Below are positions 22,039 through 32,072 of a stretch of 62,000 bases of DNA, piece after piece. Within the stretch, counting starts at the first letter, position 1. Each line of letters begins with the position of its first letter. The notes beneath the pieces were generated by a model. The model was not told the DNA's origin. It ran no database searches and was given only the letters and a program-made list of their open reading frames with translations. Both the position numbers and the translations under genes were made by a program. This DNA comes from Zygnema cylindricum (taxonomy: Eukaryota; Streptophyta; Zygnematophyceae; Zygnematales; Zygnemataceae). Location: the NCBI GenBank assembly GCA_037447655.1, contig JBBHKE010003455.1:685812-747811 (forward strand), written 5' to 3'.

Positions 22039-22815
22039 GTCTTATCTACCAAATGTTCCTAAGTCATATCTCTCTCTAAATCTCTATATACTCAAGTATG
22101 GCACCAATCAAAATAATGTGTCGTATAGAATGGTACAAGTGCCGATGTACTTTTTGTACAACCATTGTACGATATGGCCAACGTGTTGACACCTGTCATA
22201 TCGGGATTCGTTCCTTCAATCCCCGGATATGCTGTATTCCAATGTGGTTGTGCCACGTGTCAATCGATGAGGAGGTGACCGAAAACGGCAAAAATCCTAT
22301 TCCGCCTTTTCGGCATCTTTCGCGGCCGTCCGATCAAAACCGGGTTTTAATCGTAACCGTCATAAATCATTGCGTGATATTTGTTTCCTTGTTGAAACAA
22401 AATGCGTAGTATGTGTTTCGGAACCATACCGTACTCTGTACTTTACAAACCTTTATCCATGCGCGACGTCTATAGTTTGAGTTAAATGAGTAAGTTCACA
22501 CTTTACAGTTTATATATTTGTCAAACCCTATAAGTCTTAGCACCGATCCTAGACTATAAGATAAAGCTACCGTCTATTTCAGACTTGACGGACGACAGGT
22601 ACCGGTATCAAATCTTGGGTCCGTCAAGTATATTTTGGTAAATCTACCAATATCTACCACCTGTCTCTCTATCTCTTAAGGAGCATAGGTAGCCATAGCT
22701 CTAGCTTCCTCTTCAACTTTTAGTGACTGCGACAAGTGTGAGTGCTGCAGAGAGAAAGTGTGAGTGCTGCAGAGAGAAGTTAGAAGCAGACTGCCTCGGC
22801 TTCTTTTGTGCCTAT
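22039..22815 (-). repeat. Copia-M 3' LTR fragment (family B)
   Basis: Shares with the B LTRs of Copia-Q the GTAC box, the G-box region (GCCACGTGTC near 22250) and the tRNA-like arm. The Copia-G LTR replaces its low-coordinate end. The terminal 60-70 bases next to the polypurine tract are deleted, and a 20-bp block (GTGAGTGCTGCAGAGAGAA) is duplicated at about 22738-22780. Confidence 0.75.
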
Positions 22816-25470
22816 CATTTGAAAATTAGCTTAGGGCAAGGCACAGGTTTGGTCATCGTATCTGCTACCATCTCGCTATCTGGTCTGTACTCTAAACTGA
22901 TTATTTTGTTTTCTACCTTCTCTCTAACAAAACTGAGTCTAATGTCCATGCGTTTGGCTTTAAAATGATGATTAGGATTTGTCGCAATAGCGATTGCTGC
23001 CTGATTATCACAAAAAAAATTATGTTCACCACTCTTAAGGTGACTAAGCTCACCAAGCAAAGACTTGACCCGCATCAATTCTTTTACAGTAGAGCAAGAG
23101 GCCATGTACTCAGCCTCCATGGTGTACTGAGCAATGACCTTTTGGTGCTTGCTGCTCCAGCAGCAAGCCCCATCACCCACCTACAATACATACCCAGACG
23201 TGCATCTCCTCATAGGAGCATCCCTTTAGCTGGCATCACTCCAAGTGGTGATGTCAGTATTGTTCCCACCCAAATGCAGCCATAGATCTCTAGTCCCTAT
23301 GAGATATCTAAAGAATCTCTTAGCTGCCTCCTTATCTTTCTTAGTGGGAACATTCAAACTCTTACTTAATACTCCTACAACTGCGGCTATGCCCGGACGG
23401 GTACAATTCATGAAATATATTAGGCTGCCCACTACTTATCTATAATGGATGGTCTGCATAAATCTTTTCTCTTCCGAGCCTACCTCATCATCTAAGATTA
23501 TAACTCCCTCCTCCACACTCCCCTCACTTCCCTTCTTTAGTTCCATAAAAGTGGTACAACTATTAGCCTTGTCTATTTGGAATCTTTCTAACATATTTCC
23601 AATGGCCTCTTTTTGAGTTAATCTTATTATCTTTCTATCTCTGTCTCTCTCTACCTGAATTCCCAAAATATACCTTGCTTCTCCCATATCCTTCATCTCA
23701 AATCTTCCTTTTAGATCATTTTTCAACTTATTTATTTTATCCATGTATTTTCTTAAAACAAGCAAATCATCAACATAAATTGCAATATAAATAGTTTCTT
23801 CCTCATCTTCAAACAAATAAATTGAGTGATTTCAGTTGATAGGAATATATCCCAAACTCGTAAGAAACTCATCAAGCTTCTTGTTCCTTTGCCGAGGCGC
23901 CTATTTCAGCCCATACAAAGATTTGATCAATTGGAAGACTTTGGTCTCCTCCCCTTGTACCACAAATCCTACCGACTGTCGCATAATAAAAATCTCCTCT
24001 TCCAACTCTCCATGTAGGAAGGCCGTCTTGATGTCCATCTGATGCACTTCCATCTCTTTTGCTGCCGCCATAATGAGAAGTATCCGAACAGAGGGAAACC
24101 TGACGACCGGAGCAAAATTCTCCTCGTAGTTAATTCCCTCTTTCTAGGTAAATCCCTTCCCCACTAACCGAGCATTGTAGCGCTCAATGGTGTTATCCGG
24201 GTTGAGTTTCAATTTGAATACCCACTTACACCCGATTGGCTTTTTATCAAAGGGGCAGTCTACCAATTCCCACGTATTGGCTGCCATAATCTAAGCCATC
24301 TCCTCATTAATGATTGTCTTCCACCGGTTCCTCTCAGGACATTTCATCACCTCACCATAAGTCTGGGGTTCATCGGGATGAGACAGTTTGGTTACCTTGT
24401 TGTTAACTTGTTTCTCTTGCAATCTTTTGCTCCTTCTCCTTCCACCCTCAAACTCTGATGCTGGAATGGATGGCTCTCGTGGATTCTTTCGAATAGTTTC
24501 GACTTCTCCCCTATCCCTCGATTCTGGGTCTATTTCTACCACATCTTCCACTTCGGTTGGAGTTGGCACTAGGGGTTCCACGCATGAATCCTCCTCGGTT
24601 TGATTTGTACCTGCAAGATCATCATCTTCTCGAAAACCTGGATAGTTAGGAAGCTCAAAATCATCATAATTTTTGACTCAAATTTGATTTTGGATGTCTT
24701 TGTATGCTTGAATGGATCTATAGATTTCCCTTCATCCATGACCACTAGATGCTTTACTACGATTATATCTTCTCTCTTGAGATCATAGACTCTATATCCT
24801 TTTACATCTTCATCATATCCTAGCAGATATCCTGGTTTTCCTGATATCCTTTCGGATCCAACTTCAAATTTGACTGATCTGTGTCTAAGCTGAACACTTG
24901 ACTATCAAAAACCTTCAAGTGTCAAACATATGGTTTTCGGCCGGTCCATCTCTCATAAGGAGTTTGGCCTTTTACTGTCGAGGTAAGAACTCTATTCTTA
25001 AGATAATTTACACGGTTCTTCGATTTGGCCCAAAATCTCCTTCCTATTTTCTTATCTGAGAGCATACTCTTGGCACTATCACTTAGTGTTTTATTTAACC
25101 TCTCGGCTACACCATTGTGCTCAGGGTTTTCAGGAATTGTCTTTTGGTGTTGCATTCCATCTTCTCTCAGAAAATCCTCAAATTGATTGGAGGTATACTC
25201 TCCCCCATTATCACTCCTTACTCTCTAAATAGGGGTTTATATTCTTTAAAAACCTGTGGGGTCTCTGATTTATTTTTCAAAAAATAAACTCTAGAGTATC
25301 GAGACCAATCGTTAGTGATTGTCATTATAAATCATTTACCACCGGGTGGGGGCACTTTTGCCGGTCCCCAAATATCAGTGTGTCCCAAGTCTAACACTTT
25401 TTCCCCTTTAAAAGTGGTTTTTTTTTGGGAAGGGTAATCTGTGTGCTTTACCTTGAGCACAACCACTACA
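22816..25470 (-). pseudogene. Copia-M Pol remnant: RNase H, RT, integrase
   Basis: RNase H (GACCWSSKHQKVIAQYTMEA-like block and HHFKAKRMDIRLSFVREKVE), reverse transcriptase with AIYVDDLLVLRKY (YVDD intact, about 23785-23755), the acidic/serine linker with ASEFEGGRRRSKRLQEK (about 24450-24390) and integrase NPEHNGVAERLNKTLSDSAK (about 25125-25060). Integrase ends near CSGCAQGK, where the plus-strand LTR of Copia-H1 starts. Many stops and frameshifts are present. Gag and protease of this element are not attached; the gag found at 29089 carries a different LTR family. Confidence 0.85.
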
Positions 25471-26496
25471 TGTAGAAATTAATGGTCATTTTTTAAGTAT
25501 TTTTTAGGTCTAAATAGAAATCTAGAAAGAAGCCGAGGCAGTCTACCTCTAACTTCTCTCTCCAACTCTCAAACTTGTCGCAGTCACTGAGAAATTGGAG
25601 AGGGAGCTAGAGCCATGGCTACCTAGGCTATCCAGAGGTTTACGGAAAACTTATATTAGTTAGGGGTTTATTTACTAAAAGGTATGTGCCGGCCACAGGA
25701 TTTGATCCTGGTACCTACCGGCCGGGAGATAGTAAGTAGCCGGTAGCCTTAGCCGTTAAGTCTAGAACTAGTGTTACGTACTATACGGTTCGATAATTAA
25801 TTAAACATTAATTGTTTACGAGATACATAGAAATGGTAGTGTAAAAGTACGGATTGCGGTACGGATAAGAAATCAATACCGCGCATTGATTTTGTAACCG
25901 AAAAAAATACCGCGCATGTTTTTTTACGGCTACGATCAAATGATAATTTAATCGAACGGCCGGAATTAGCGCTAAGATCGCGAAAGAAGAATTCGGCGGT
26001 TTGTGGTCATCGCCACATCGGATGACACGTGGCGAAATTACATTAGATCGTGGTATCTCTGAAGATTACGGCACCGAATCCGGATATGACATGTGTCGAC
26101 ATTTAGGTCATGTCGTACAATGTTCGTACATAAAGTACACCGGCAGATGTACTTTTGCGTACGAAACTGTAATCTGATTGGTTCCGTACATCAGTAGATA
26201 GAGTCTGTGAGAGAGATAGGACTTAGAAAAATTAGGAGATAGGACACTCTCTCCCAGAGAGCTTCTGTACAAAAGGTCAACTTTGACCCTCCATAACTTA
26301 CTGCTCAGGGAGCAAACTCAGAGATTCTTTTTGCTATCGACTCAGAGGAGTCTTGCTTTCATAAGGGTGAATTTTATTAGAGTTATTGTCTGTCAGGGTG
26401 GCTGTTATTTTTGTTGAAACACAAAGGGGTCAGGGTTATCCTAAAGGCTCTCGGAAGCTGTCCACTCTTCAGACTCATGGAGGTCTCAGAGTTTCA
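25471..26496 (+). repeat. Copia-H1 5' LTR (family B)
   Basis: 1026 bp, TGTAGAAATTAATGG to GAGTTTCA. Contains the U3 hairpin (about 25535-25620), the tRNA-like arm AGGATTTGATCCTGG (complement) near 25700, the G-box GACACGTGGC at 26024-26033, the GTAC box (26105-26170) and leader hairpin GACTCAGAGGAGTC near 26340. The gag ATG at 26477 lies 20 nt inside the 3' end. Confidence 0.88.
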
Positions 26497-26638
26497 GGTT
26501 ATGGGCCCACCCTCTAGGGTACCAATCTTTTATGGAATTGGCTTCATATACTGGGAAAGTATGATGATAGGAGCTCTATACGAAAAAAGGTTTTGGGGGA
26601 TAGTGAGTGGACGGTTGGGGCGTCCATCAAGTCTTGGA
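26477..26638 (+). pseudogene. Copia-H1 Gag N-terminus, truncated by gap
   Basis: Open from the ATG at 26477, six codons plus two bases of which lie in the LTR, to the N run. It begins MEVSEFQVMGPPSRVP and continues with GFIYWESMM, ALYEKRFWGIVSG, the family Gag N-terminus as in Copia-R. No stop is seen before the gap, so the rest may be intact but unsequenced. Confidence 0.85.
26497..26511 (+). promoter_or_regulatory. Primer-binding site, half-tRNA-iMet type (perfect)
   Basis: GGTTATGGGCCCACC follows the LTR with no spacer. It is the exact complement of GGTGGGCCCATAACC, the anticodon arm of plant initiator tRNA-Met as I remember it. It lies inside gag and its ATG is in frame. Confidence 0.75.
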
Positions 26639-26648
26639 NNNNNNNNNN
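26639..26648. other. Assembly gap (10 N)
   Basis: Ten N characters, a common placeholder for a gap of unknown size. The retrotransposon sequence to the left is family B and that to the right is family A. Confidence 0.98.
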
Positions 26649-26907
26649 AAAAGGTGGACCTTAAAGAGTTCGTATAATGGATAACGAAGAAAGACTCATT
26701 CAGACTATTAGGAAAAGGGGGATAGAGAGAGCTAAATCTAGGGGTTTTACATAAAACGGAGTGGATTTAGGAAGTACAGTTTAGACGAAGATTCTAGAAA
26801 GAAATCGGATAACTAGAAAAGGTTTCTGAATGACTGGTGTTCGGGTAGTAGGTGTATCTAGCGTTATTTTTACTGTGGTAAGAGTAGGGGTATATATAAC
26901 CATCTTA
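26649..26907. other. Short unassigned stretch after the gap
   Basis: About 260 bases without similarity to Copia-R at any position I could align, lying between the N run and the first recognisable RT codons. It may be poorly assembled or belong to something in the gap. Confidence 0.4.
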
Positions 26908-28066
26908 CCAGTCTTATAAAGTCCAAATGTGGACTGAAGCAGGCTCCCCTATAGTGGAATAGGAAACTAGATGAGTTTCTCACCGCTCTGGGATATATCC
27001 GGATCAGTTCTGACCATTCTACCAATATATATGGGGATGAGAATGGTGTCATTTTTATTGCGATCTATGTGGATGATGGGCTTGTGGTCAGTAAGTCTTT
27101 GGAAAAGATCAATAGGCTAAAGAAAGATCTTAGAAGCAGATTTGACATGAAGGATTTAGGTGAGGCAAAATACATTTTGGGGATCTAAATCGAGAGAGAT
27201 AGGGGGAAAAGGATTATCAGACTTACTCAGAAAGAAGCAATAGGTAATATGCTTGAGAAATTCCAGGTGGAAAAGGCTAACAATTGTACCACTCCCATGG
27301 ACTTGAAAAAAGTAAATGATGGGAGTGTAGAAGAAGGAGTGATGATCTTAGATGATCAGATGAGTCCAGAGGAAAGAGAGTTTATGAAATCTATCCCTTA
27401 TAGACAAGTCGTAGGAAGTTTAATCTATATTATGAACTGTACCAGGCTGGACATAGCGGCAGCAGTTCGAGTACTCAATAGGAGTCTTAATGATCCTAGA
27501 AAGAGAGACTGGGAGGCAGCTAAGAGAGTCATGAGATATTTGGTGGGAACTAGAGAGTTACGGTTGCTTTGGGAGGGGAGCACATTAACATCACTACTTG
27601 GAGTGATGCCAGTTATGGGGACGCACCTATGAGAAGATGCACTTCTGGGTATGTGTTGTATGTGGGAGAAGGTGCTTGCTGTTGGATCAGTAAGCAACAA
27701 AAGGTGGTTGCTCAGTCTACTCTGGAGGCTGAGTAAATGGCCTATTGTTCTGCTCTGAAAGAATTGATGTGGGTCAAGTCCTTGTTGCAAGAACTAGGGT
27801 ATATGAATGATGGAGTGCATGAAGTGTTTTGTGATCATCAAACTGCCATTGCAATATGAGCTAATCCAAAACATCATTTCAAAGCTAAGCATATAGACAT
27901 AAGATTGAGTTTTGTGAGGGAAAAAGTTGAGAATAAGATTGTGAATCTTGTATATAGATCTGACGAGGAAATGGTGACTGATATGATGACAAAACCAGTG
28001 CACTCTCCTAAATTGAAATATTGCAGAGAAAAATGTCGACTAAAACTGAAGTTAAAATTAGACTAG
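26908..28066 (+). pseudogene. Copia-H2 RT and RNase H, broken
   Basis: Begins mid-RT at a VLxxPNVDxxQAPL-like stretch homologous to the [20 protein letters not shown] block. The catalytic box is altered: the sequence at about 27065 reads YVDDGLVVSKS, so YVDD itself is kept. Then come QKEAIGNMLEKFQ, PYRQVVGSLIYIMNCTR, MRYLVGTRELR and the RNase H blocks. In-frame stops occur at about 27187, 27734 and 27857, with a frameshift near 27565. It ends KLKLD and TAG at 28064-28066, abutting the polypurine tract. Confidence 0.86.
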
Positions 28067-28079
28067 AAAATAAGGGGAG

Positions 28080-29088
28080 TGTTGAAATTAATAGATTTCA
28101 AGAGTATTTTCTAGGTATAAATATGTTAGTATAAAAAGTTAAGAAAAGGGCGGACAGCGTGCCTCCCACCTCCTCTCTCTAGCCCCCATACTTGTAGTAG
28201 TCACTCAAGGATAGAGAGAGTGGTTGAGCCATGGCTGCCTTAGTTCAGCAGGAAGGACTAAAGAGTGACTAATATCACTCTCAACAAAAATTTGTATCTG
28301 GCAGGACTCGAACCTCCGATCGGTAGATTATGGCGTAGCCGGTAACTCAAACCAGTCTGTCATAGAAGTCCGTTAAGTTACACAGGGTTTGAATTGTATT
28401 TAATTTTATACGTAGTTTTGTAACCAATTACCTGAAATGTAAACAAAGGAACATAGAAACAGTTAAAGTTTCTGTGCGGACGTCATTTCGCACGAAACAA
28501 ATGAATCAGACATTTGTTTCGACACCCAACATTTAATGTCGGAATTAATCCGACGGCATACATCAATGTCGAGATTGCGGAATGATCACTTTGGCGTTTA
28601 TGGACGTGGCATGACTTGGCGCTGCGTTGAAGGATGATATTCGGTCGCGGGAATTCCGGAGAACATACGGACGAGTGGAAAAGTGACACGCGTCCACTCA
28701 GTGGCCTTATCGTACACAAGCCTTACAGAAAGGACATCGGCAATAGTACCTTTCTATACTTTACAGTCATGTGATTGGTTTGTACCTTGGTAGATAGGGG
28801 TTTTGAGAGGGGTTCATGACTTAGGAAAATTTGGTAGGTAGTCACCTCTCTCCAAGAGAGCTTTGTATAAAATCGATATTTTTTGCCTGCTGATAACTTA
28901 TCGCCTGGTTGGTCGTTTTCAGTGATTCTTTTTGCTACGGACTCACAGGAGTCCACGCTGCACAAGGATGCAGTCAAAATATCATTTTGCCTTCTTAGGA
29001 AGCAGTGGTTGTGGCTTGAAGTGGGTTATTTAAAAACTATCTAGAGGCTTCATGTATTTTGTAGTCTAATGGAGGACACAAAATTGCA
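28080..29088 (+). repeat. Copia-H2 3' LTR (family A)
   Basis: 1009 bp, TGTTGAAATTAATAG to CAAAATTGCA, preceded by polypurine AATAAGGGGAG. Carries TATA-like TTTGTATAAAATCG at about 28860 and the leader hairpins GGACTCACAGGAGTCC (28939-28954) and CTGCACAAGGATGCAG (28958-28973). Confidence 0.88.
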
Positions 29089-30252
29089 CTTATTACGACA
29101 CATATGCATGGATGCACATGAGTCGATGAACCATCCTTCCTTTAGAGCTTCGCGAATCGCTCCGAGGGCACACTTCTGTTTCCAAGGGATCTACTTCTCC
29201 TCCAAGCTCTCGTCTAGAAGAAGCTCCCCATCCTCCTCCTGTGAGAACTTGTCCTCGGTTTCTCCTTTCACTTTTGTAACCAGAAGTGACTTCTTCTTCC
29301 CTCCGAAAGAACCCCTTCCACGGTTCTCTTGAAGCCTCAGCCCTGACAGCTTGACAAAATCCGCTAAAAAGTGTCTCGGCTTTTTCCAAAAATTGCAAAG
29401 ACCCTTTCGGGGCCTTGGTCCTCCAAACTGATCTCTCTCTCATTTGAATGGTTTCTTTAGATCCTCCTCCCATCGGTTTCCTCCTGTATCCAGAGCTTGG
29501 ATGCCATCCCCCCCCTCCTAATCTCAATTGTGTTCTCCTACACAAGTATCATCCGGACCACTGTGGTCCACTTCCATGTACTGTCAATCATTTTGTGTAC
29601 TCGGTACACTATGTTTTTATACTCATCCAAGAACTTCATGATGAGAGTGTTAAGTTTCATCTTCATTGTACCAGTCAACCCGACACTCTGCATCTCCATA
29701 TACAAACAGGAAAGATCATTACAATAGTCTAACATCTTTCCCCCTTTGTGAGTATAATTCCCCAACTTTTTTTCAGCCAACTGAAGCTTTTTGAATAGTA
29801 CACGCTATATAGATTTCCACTTAATTCACCCACAACTCCTCGGCCTTGTAAATGTGAAGATGGGGGGTTGCCAAAGCCTGAGTGAGGTTGTTCATTTCTT
29901 CCCACGTTTGTATGTCGTTCTCTGCGGTCTTCACGGTTGCCGCTCCGGTTACCGTGGTAATAGCAGCAATTGGAGTAAGAGGCGTCTCCTTATCCTTCCC
30001 ATTTTCGGACACATTATTGTCCCCATCATCTGCCTCCTCTGCTGCAGCAGAGGTTGCTGAAACAAACTTTATTCCACCAAATTCTGGTGGAGTTCCCGAA
30101 GGTGGACGTTTCACTTGTCCACTAACAATACCCCAATATCGTTTTTCGCACAAATACCTCATCATCATGGCTTCCCAATAGATGAACCTTGATCCATTGA
30201 AGGTGGGCACCCTAGAGGGTGAGCCCATAACTTACAATTCTCTGTCCTCCAT
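29089..30252 (-). pseudogene. Copia-P Gag and protease start, broken
   Basis: Gag starts at the ATG at 30252 in the 5' LTR and continues MGSPSRVPTFNGSRFIYWEAMM. It includes the KETPLTPIA and LHIYKAEELWV blocks and a remnant of the zinc-knuckle region (about 29395-29345), then the acidic ELLLDE segment and the protease beginning around WFIDSCASMHMC-like sequence near 29130 (the family's DSG is damaged). Several stops and indels inactivate it. The remaining pol is missing because Copia-H2 abuts it at 29088. Confidence 0.82.
30218..30232 (-). promoter_or_regulatory. Primer-binding site of Copia-P (two mismatches)
   Basis: Minus strand reads AGTTATGGGCTCACC, 13 of 15 positions identical to the Copia-R site and directly adjacent to the LTR. 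It stays in frame with gag. Confidence 0.65.
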
Positions 30253-31005
30253 TGGACTATATAATTCAGAAAACCTCTAGATAGCTTTAAACTAATCGAA
30301 TTAAAGCCAGAACCATTGCTGCCCAAGAGAGGAAAGTGACATTTTGACTGCATCTTTATGGAGCCTGCTCTCCGTTGAGTATGTAGCAAAAATAATCACT
30401 GAAAAAGGCCAACCAACCGATTAGTTATGAGGTGGCAAAGATGCCAATTTATACAAAGCTCTCAAGGAGAGGTGACTGTCAAAAAATATGCTCAGTCGTA
30501 CTTCCCTCTCACAACCCCTATCTACTACAGTACGACCCCATCACATAACTGTAACGTAAAGAAAGGTACTACGGCCGATTTCATTTTTGTACTGCCTGTG
30601 TACGTTAAGGTCGCTGAGTGAACGCGTGTCAACCTTTCACTCGTTCATACGCTCCTTGAAATTCTTACGATCAAATGTTATCCCTCCACGTGGCGCCAGG
30701 TCATGCCATGTCTATAAACGTCAAAGTGACCATTTCGGGATCTCGACAGCGATGTATGGCGTAGGATTAAATCTGACATTGAATTGGAGCCGTCGAAAAA
30801 AATGTCCGATTTATTTGTTTCGTGCGAAATGACGTCCGCACTGAACCTTAACTAGTTTTATGTTCATTCTTTCATATTTTAGTTAATCAGTTTCAAGACC
30901 GTACTCAAGTTTAAATAGATATCAAACCATATATATCCTAACGGACTTCTACAATAGACTGGTTAGAGCTCACGACTACGTCGCGCTCTGCCGGTTGGAG
31001 GTTCG
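30233..31005 (-). repeat. Copia-P 5' LTR, left part (family A, split by Copia-Q)
   Basis: 773 bp starting TACAATTCTCTGTCC (TG mutated to TA) and breaking at GGAGGTTCG. The interrupted sequence resumes at 45948 with GTTCGAGCCCTGGCGG, and joining the parts gives about 1.0 kb, the normal family-A LTR length. It contains leader hairpins, the GTAC box and the Gag start. Confidence 0.87.
31001..31005. repeat. Target-site duplication GTTCG of Copia-Q, left copy
   Basis: Directly precedes the Copia-Q 3' LTR and matches 45948-45952, 15 kb away. Confidence 0.87.
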
Positions 31006-31130
31006 TGAAACTCTGAGACCTCCATAAGTCCTCAGAGTGGACAGCTTCCAAGAAGCCTCTAGGATAACCCTGACCCCTTTGTGTTTCAGCAAAAATAACT
31101 GCCACCCTGGCAGACAAAAACTCTGACCAA

Positions 31131-31164
31131 CTTCACCCCTGTGAAGACAAGACTCCCCTGAGTC
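31131..31164 (-). promoter_or_regulatory. Tandem leader hairpins in family-B LTR
   Basis: On the minus strand GACTC-AGGG-GAGTC is followed by CTTCAC-AGGG-GTGAAG. The second stem is CTGCAC/GTGCAG-like in family A and CTACAC/GATGTAG in family E, so the pairing is kept while bases change. It lies in the part expected to be the transcript leader. Confidence 0.6.
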
Positions 31165-31918
31165 GATAGCAAAAAGAATCTCTGAATTTGCTCCCCTGAG
31201 CAGTAAGTTATGGAGGGTCAAAGTTGACTTATTGTACAGAAGCTCTCTGGGAGAGAGGGTCCTATCTCCTAATTTTTCTAAGTCCTATCTCTCTCACAGA
31301 CTCTATCTACTGATGTACGGAGCCAATCAGAATGCAGCTCCGTACACAAAAGTACAACTGCCGGTGTACTTTTTGTACGAACATCGTACGACATGGCCTA
31401 AATGTCGACACGTGGTATGTCCGGATTCGTTCTCGTAATCCTCGGAGATGCCGCGATCCAATGTTATTCCGCCACGTGTCGTCCGATGTGGCGATGTCCA
31501 TTAACCGCCAAAATCCTTTTCCGCGATCTCGCCGTTAATTCCGGCTGTCCGATTAAATTCATATTTAATCGTAGCCGTAATAAATGCATGTGGGATATTC
31601 TTTTCTATAAAGAAACAAATGCGCGGTATTGGTTTCTTATCCGTACCTCTATCCGTACTTTTACAATTATGGATCTATGTCTCCCGTAATCAGTTATAGT
31701 TAAATGAATTTTACTACTCAATAACATTTAATTAAATATCATACCCTATATTACGTAACATACAATGAAAACTTAACAGCTAAAGCTACTGTCTACCGTC
31801 TGCCTGCCGGCCGGTAGGTACAAGGATCAAATCCTGTAGGCGGCACTATCTTTTTAGCAATATAACCCCTAACTAACATATAATCCCGTAAACTTCTGGT
31901 TAGCCTAGGTAGCCATGG

Positions 31919-31984
31919 CTCTAGCTCCCTCTCTAATATCTCAGTGACTGCAACAAGTTTGAGAGTTGGAGAGAGAAGTTAGAG
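31919..31984 (-). promoter_or_regulatory. U3 hairpin in family-B LTR
   Basis: CTCTAGCTCCCTCTC pairs with GAGAGAGAAGTTAGAG across a loop carrying the complement of the conserved AACTTGTTGCAGTCACTGA sequence. Equivalent to the hairpins at 21113 (A) and 44444 (E). Confidence 0.55.
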
Positions 31985-32072
31985 GTAGACTGCCTCGGCT
32001 TCTTTCTATATTTCTATTTAGACCTAAAAAATACTTTAAATGGATCATTAATTTCTACACTCCCTTTATTTT

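Larger units (their letters stand above)
22039..25470 (-). mobile_element. Copia-M: 3' LTR remnant to integrase (family B)
   Basis: The 3' half of a minus-strand family-B element. Its 3' LTR is cut at both ends (22039-22815) and its internal region runs from RNase H up to the integrase zinc region, where a plus-strand LTR begins at 25471. The protein wording (EYRPDSEMVADTMTKPVPCPKLIF) is close to Copia-Q. Confidence 0.85.
25471..26638 (+). mobile_element. Copia-H1: 5' LTR and gag start, cut by assembly gap
   Basis: A plus-strand family-B element inserted into the integrase region of Copia-M. It has a complete 5' LTR, a perfect primer-binding site and 54 codons of gag before the N gap. The 5 bp before it (CTACA) do not match the 5 bp after the LTR at 29088 (CTTAT), so that LTR is probably not its partner. 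Confidence 0.85.
26908..29088 (+). mobile_element. Copia-H2: RT/RNase H and 3' LTR (family A)
   Basis: The 3' part of a plus-strand family-A element with a complete 3' LTR, inserted into the protease region of Copia-P. Its LTR is family A while the LTR left of the gap is family B, so the two halves are likely from different insertions. Confidence 0.85.
31006..32059 (-). repeat. Copia-Q 3' LTR (family B)
   Basis: 1054 bp, plus strand TGAAACTCTGAGACC to TTAATTTCTACA, followed by polypurine complement CTCCCTTTATTTTTTAG. Contains two G-boxes (31406-31415, 31471-31480), leader hairpins CTTCACCCCTGTGAAG (31131-31146) and GACTCCCCTGAGTC (31151-31164), and the U3 hairpin at 31919-31984. Confidence 0.9.

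Noticed and set aside
22039-31005. Copia-M (22039-25470) and Copia-P (29089-31005) as one element split by an insertion
   Set aside because: Their LTRs belong to different families (B and A) and about 470 bp of pol between protease and integrase are missing, which a simple insertion with a 5-bp duplication does not explain.
28723-31538. Short open frames with wording such as CRCTFCTN and YFLYEHRTTW repeated in many LTRs
   Set aside because: They recur in both orientations because the LTR itself is repeated; they shift frame between copies and show no coding constraint.
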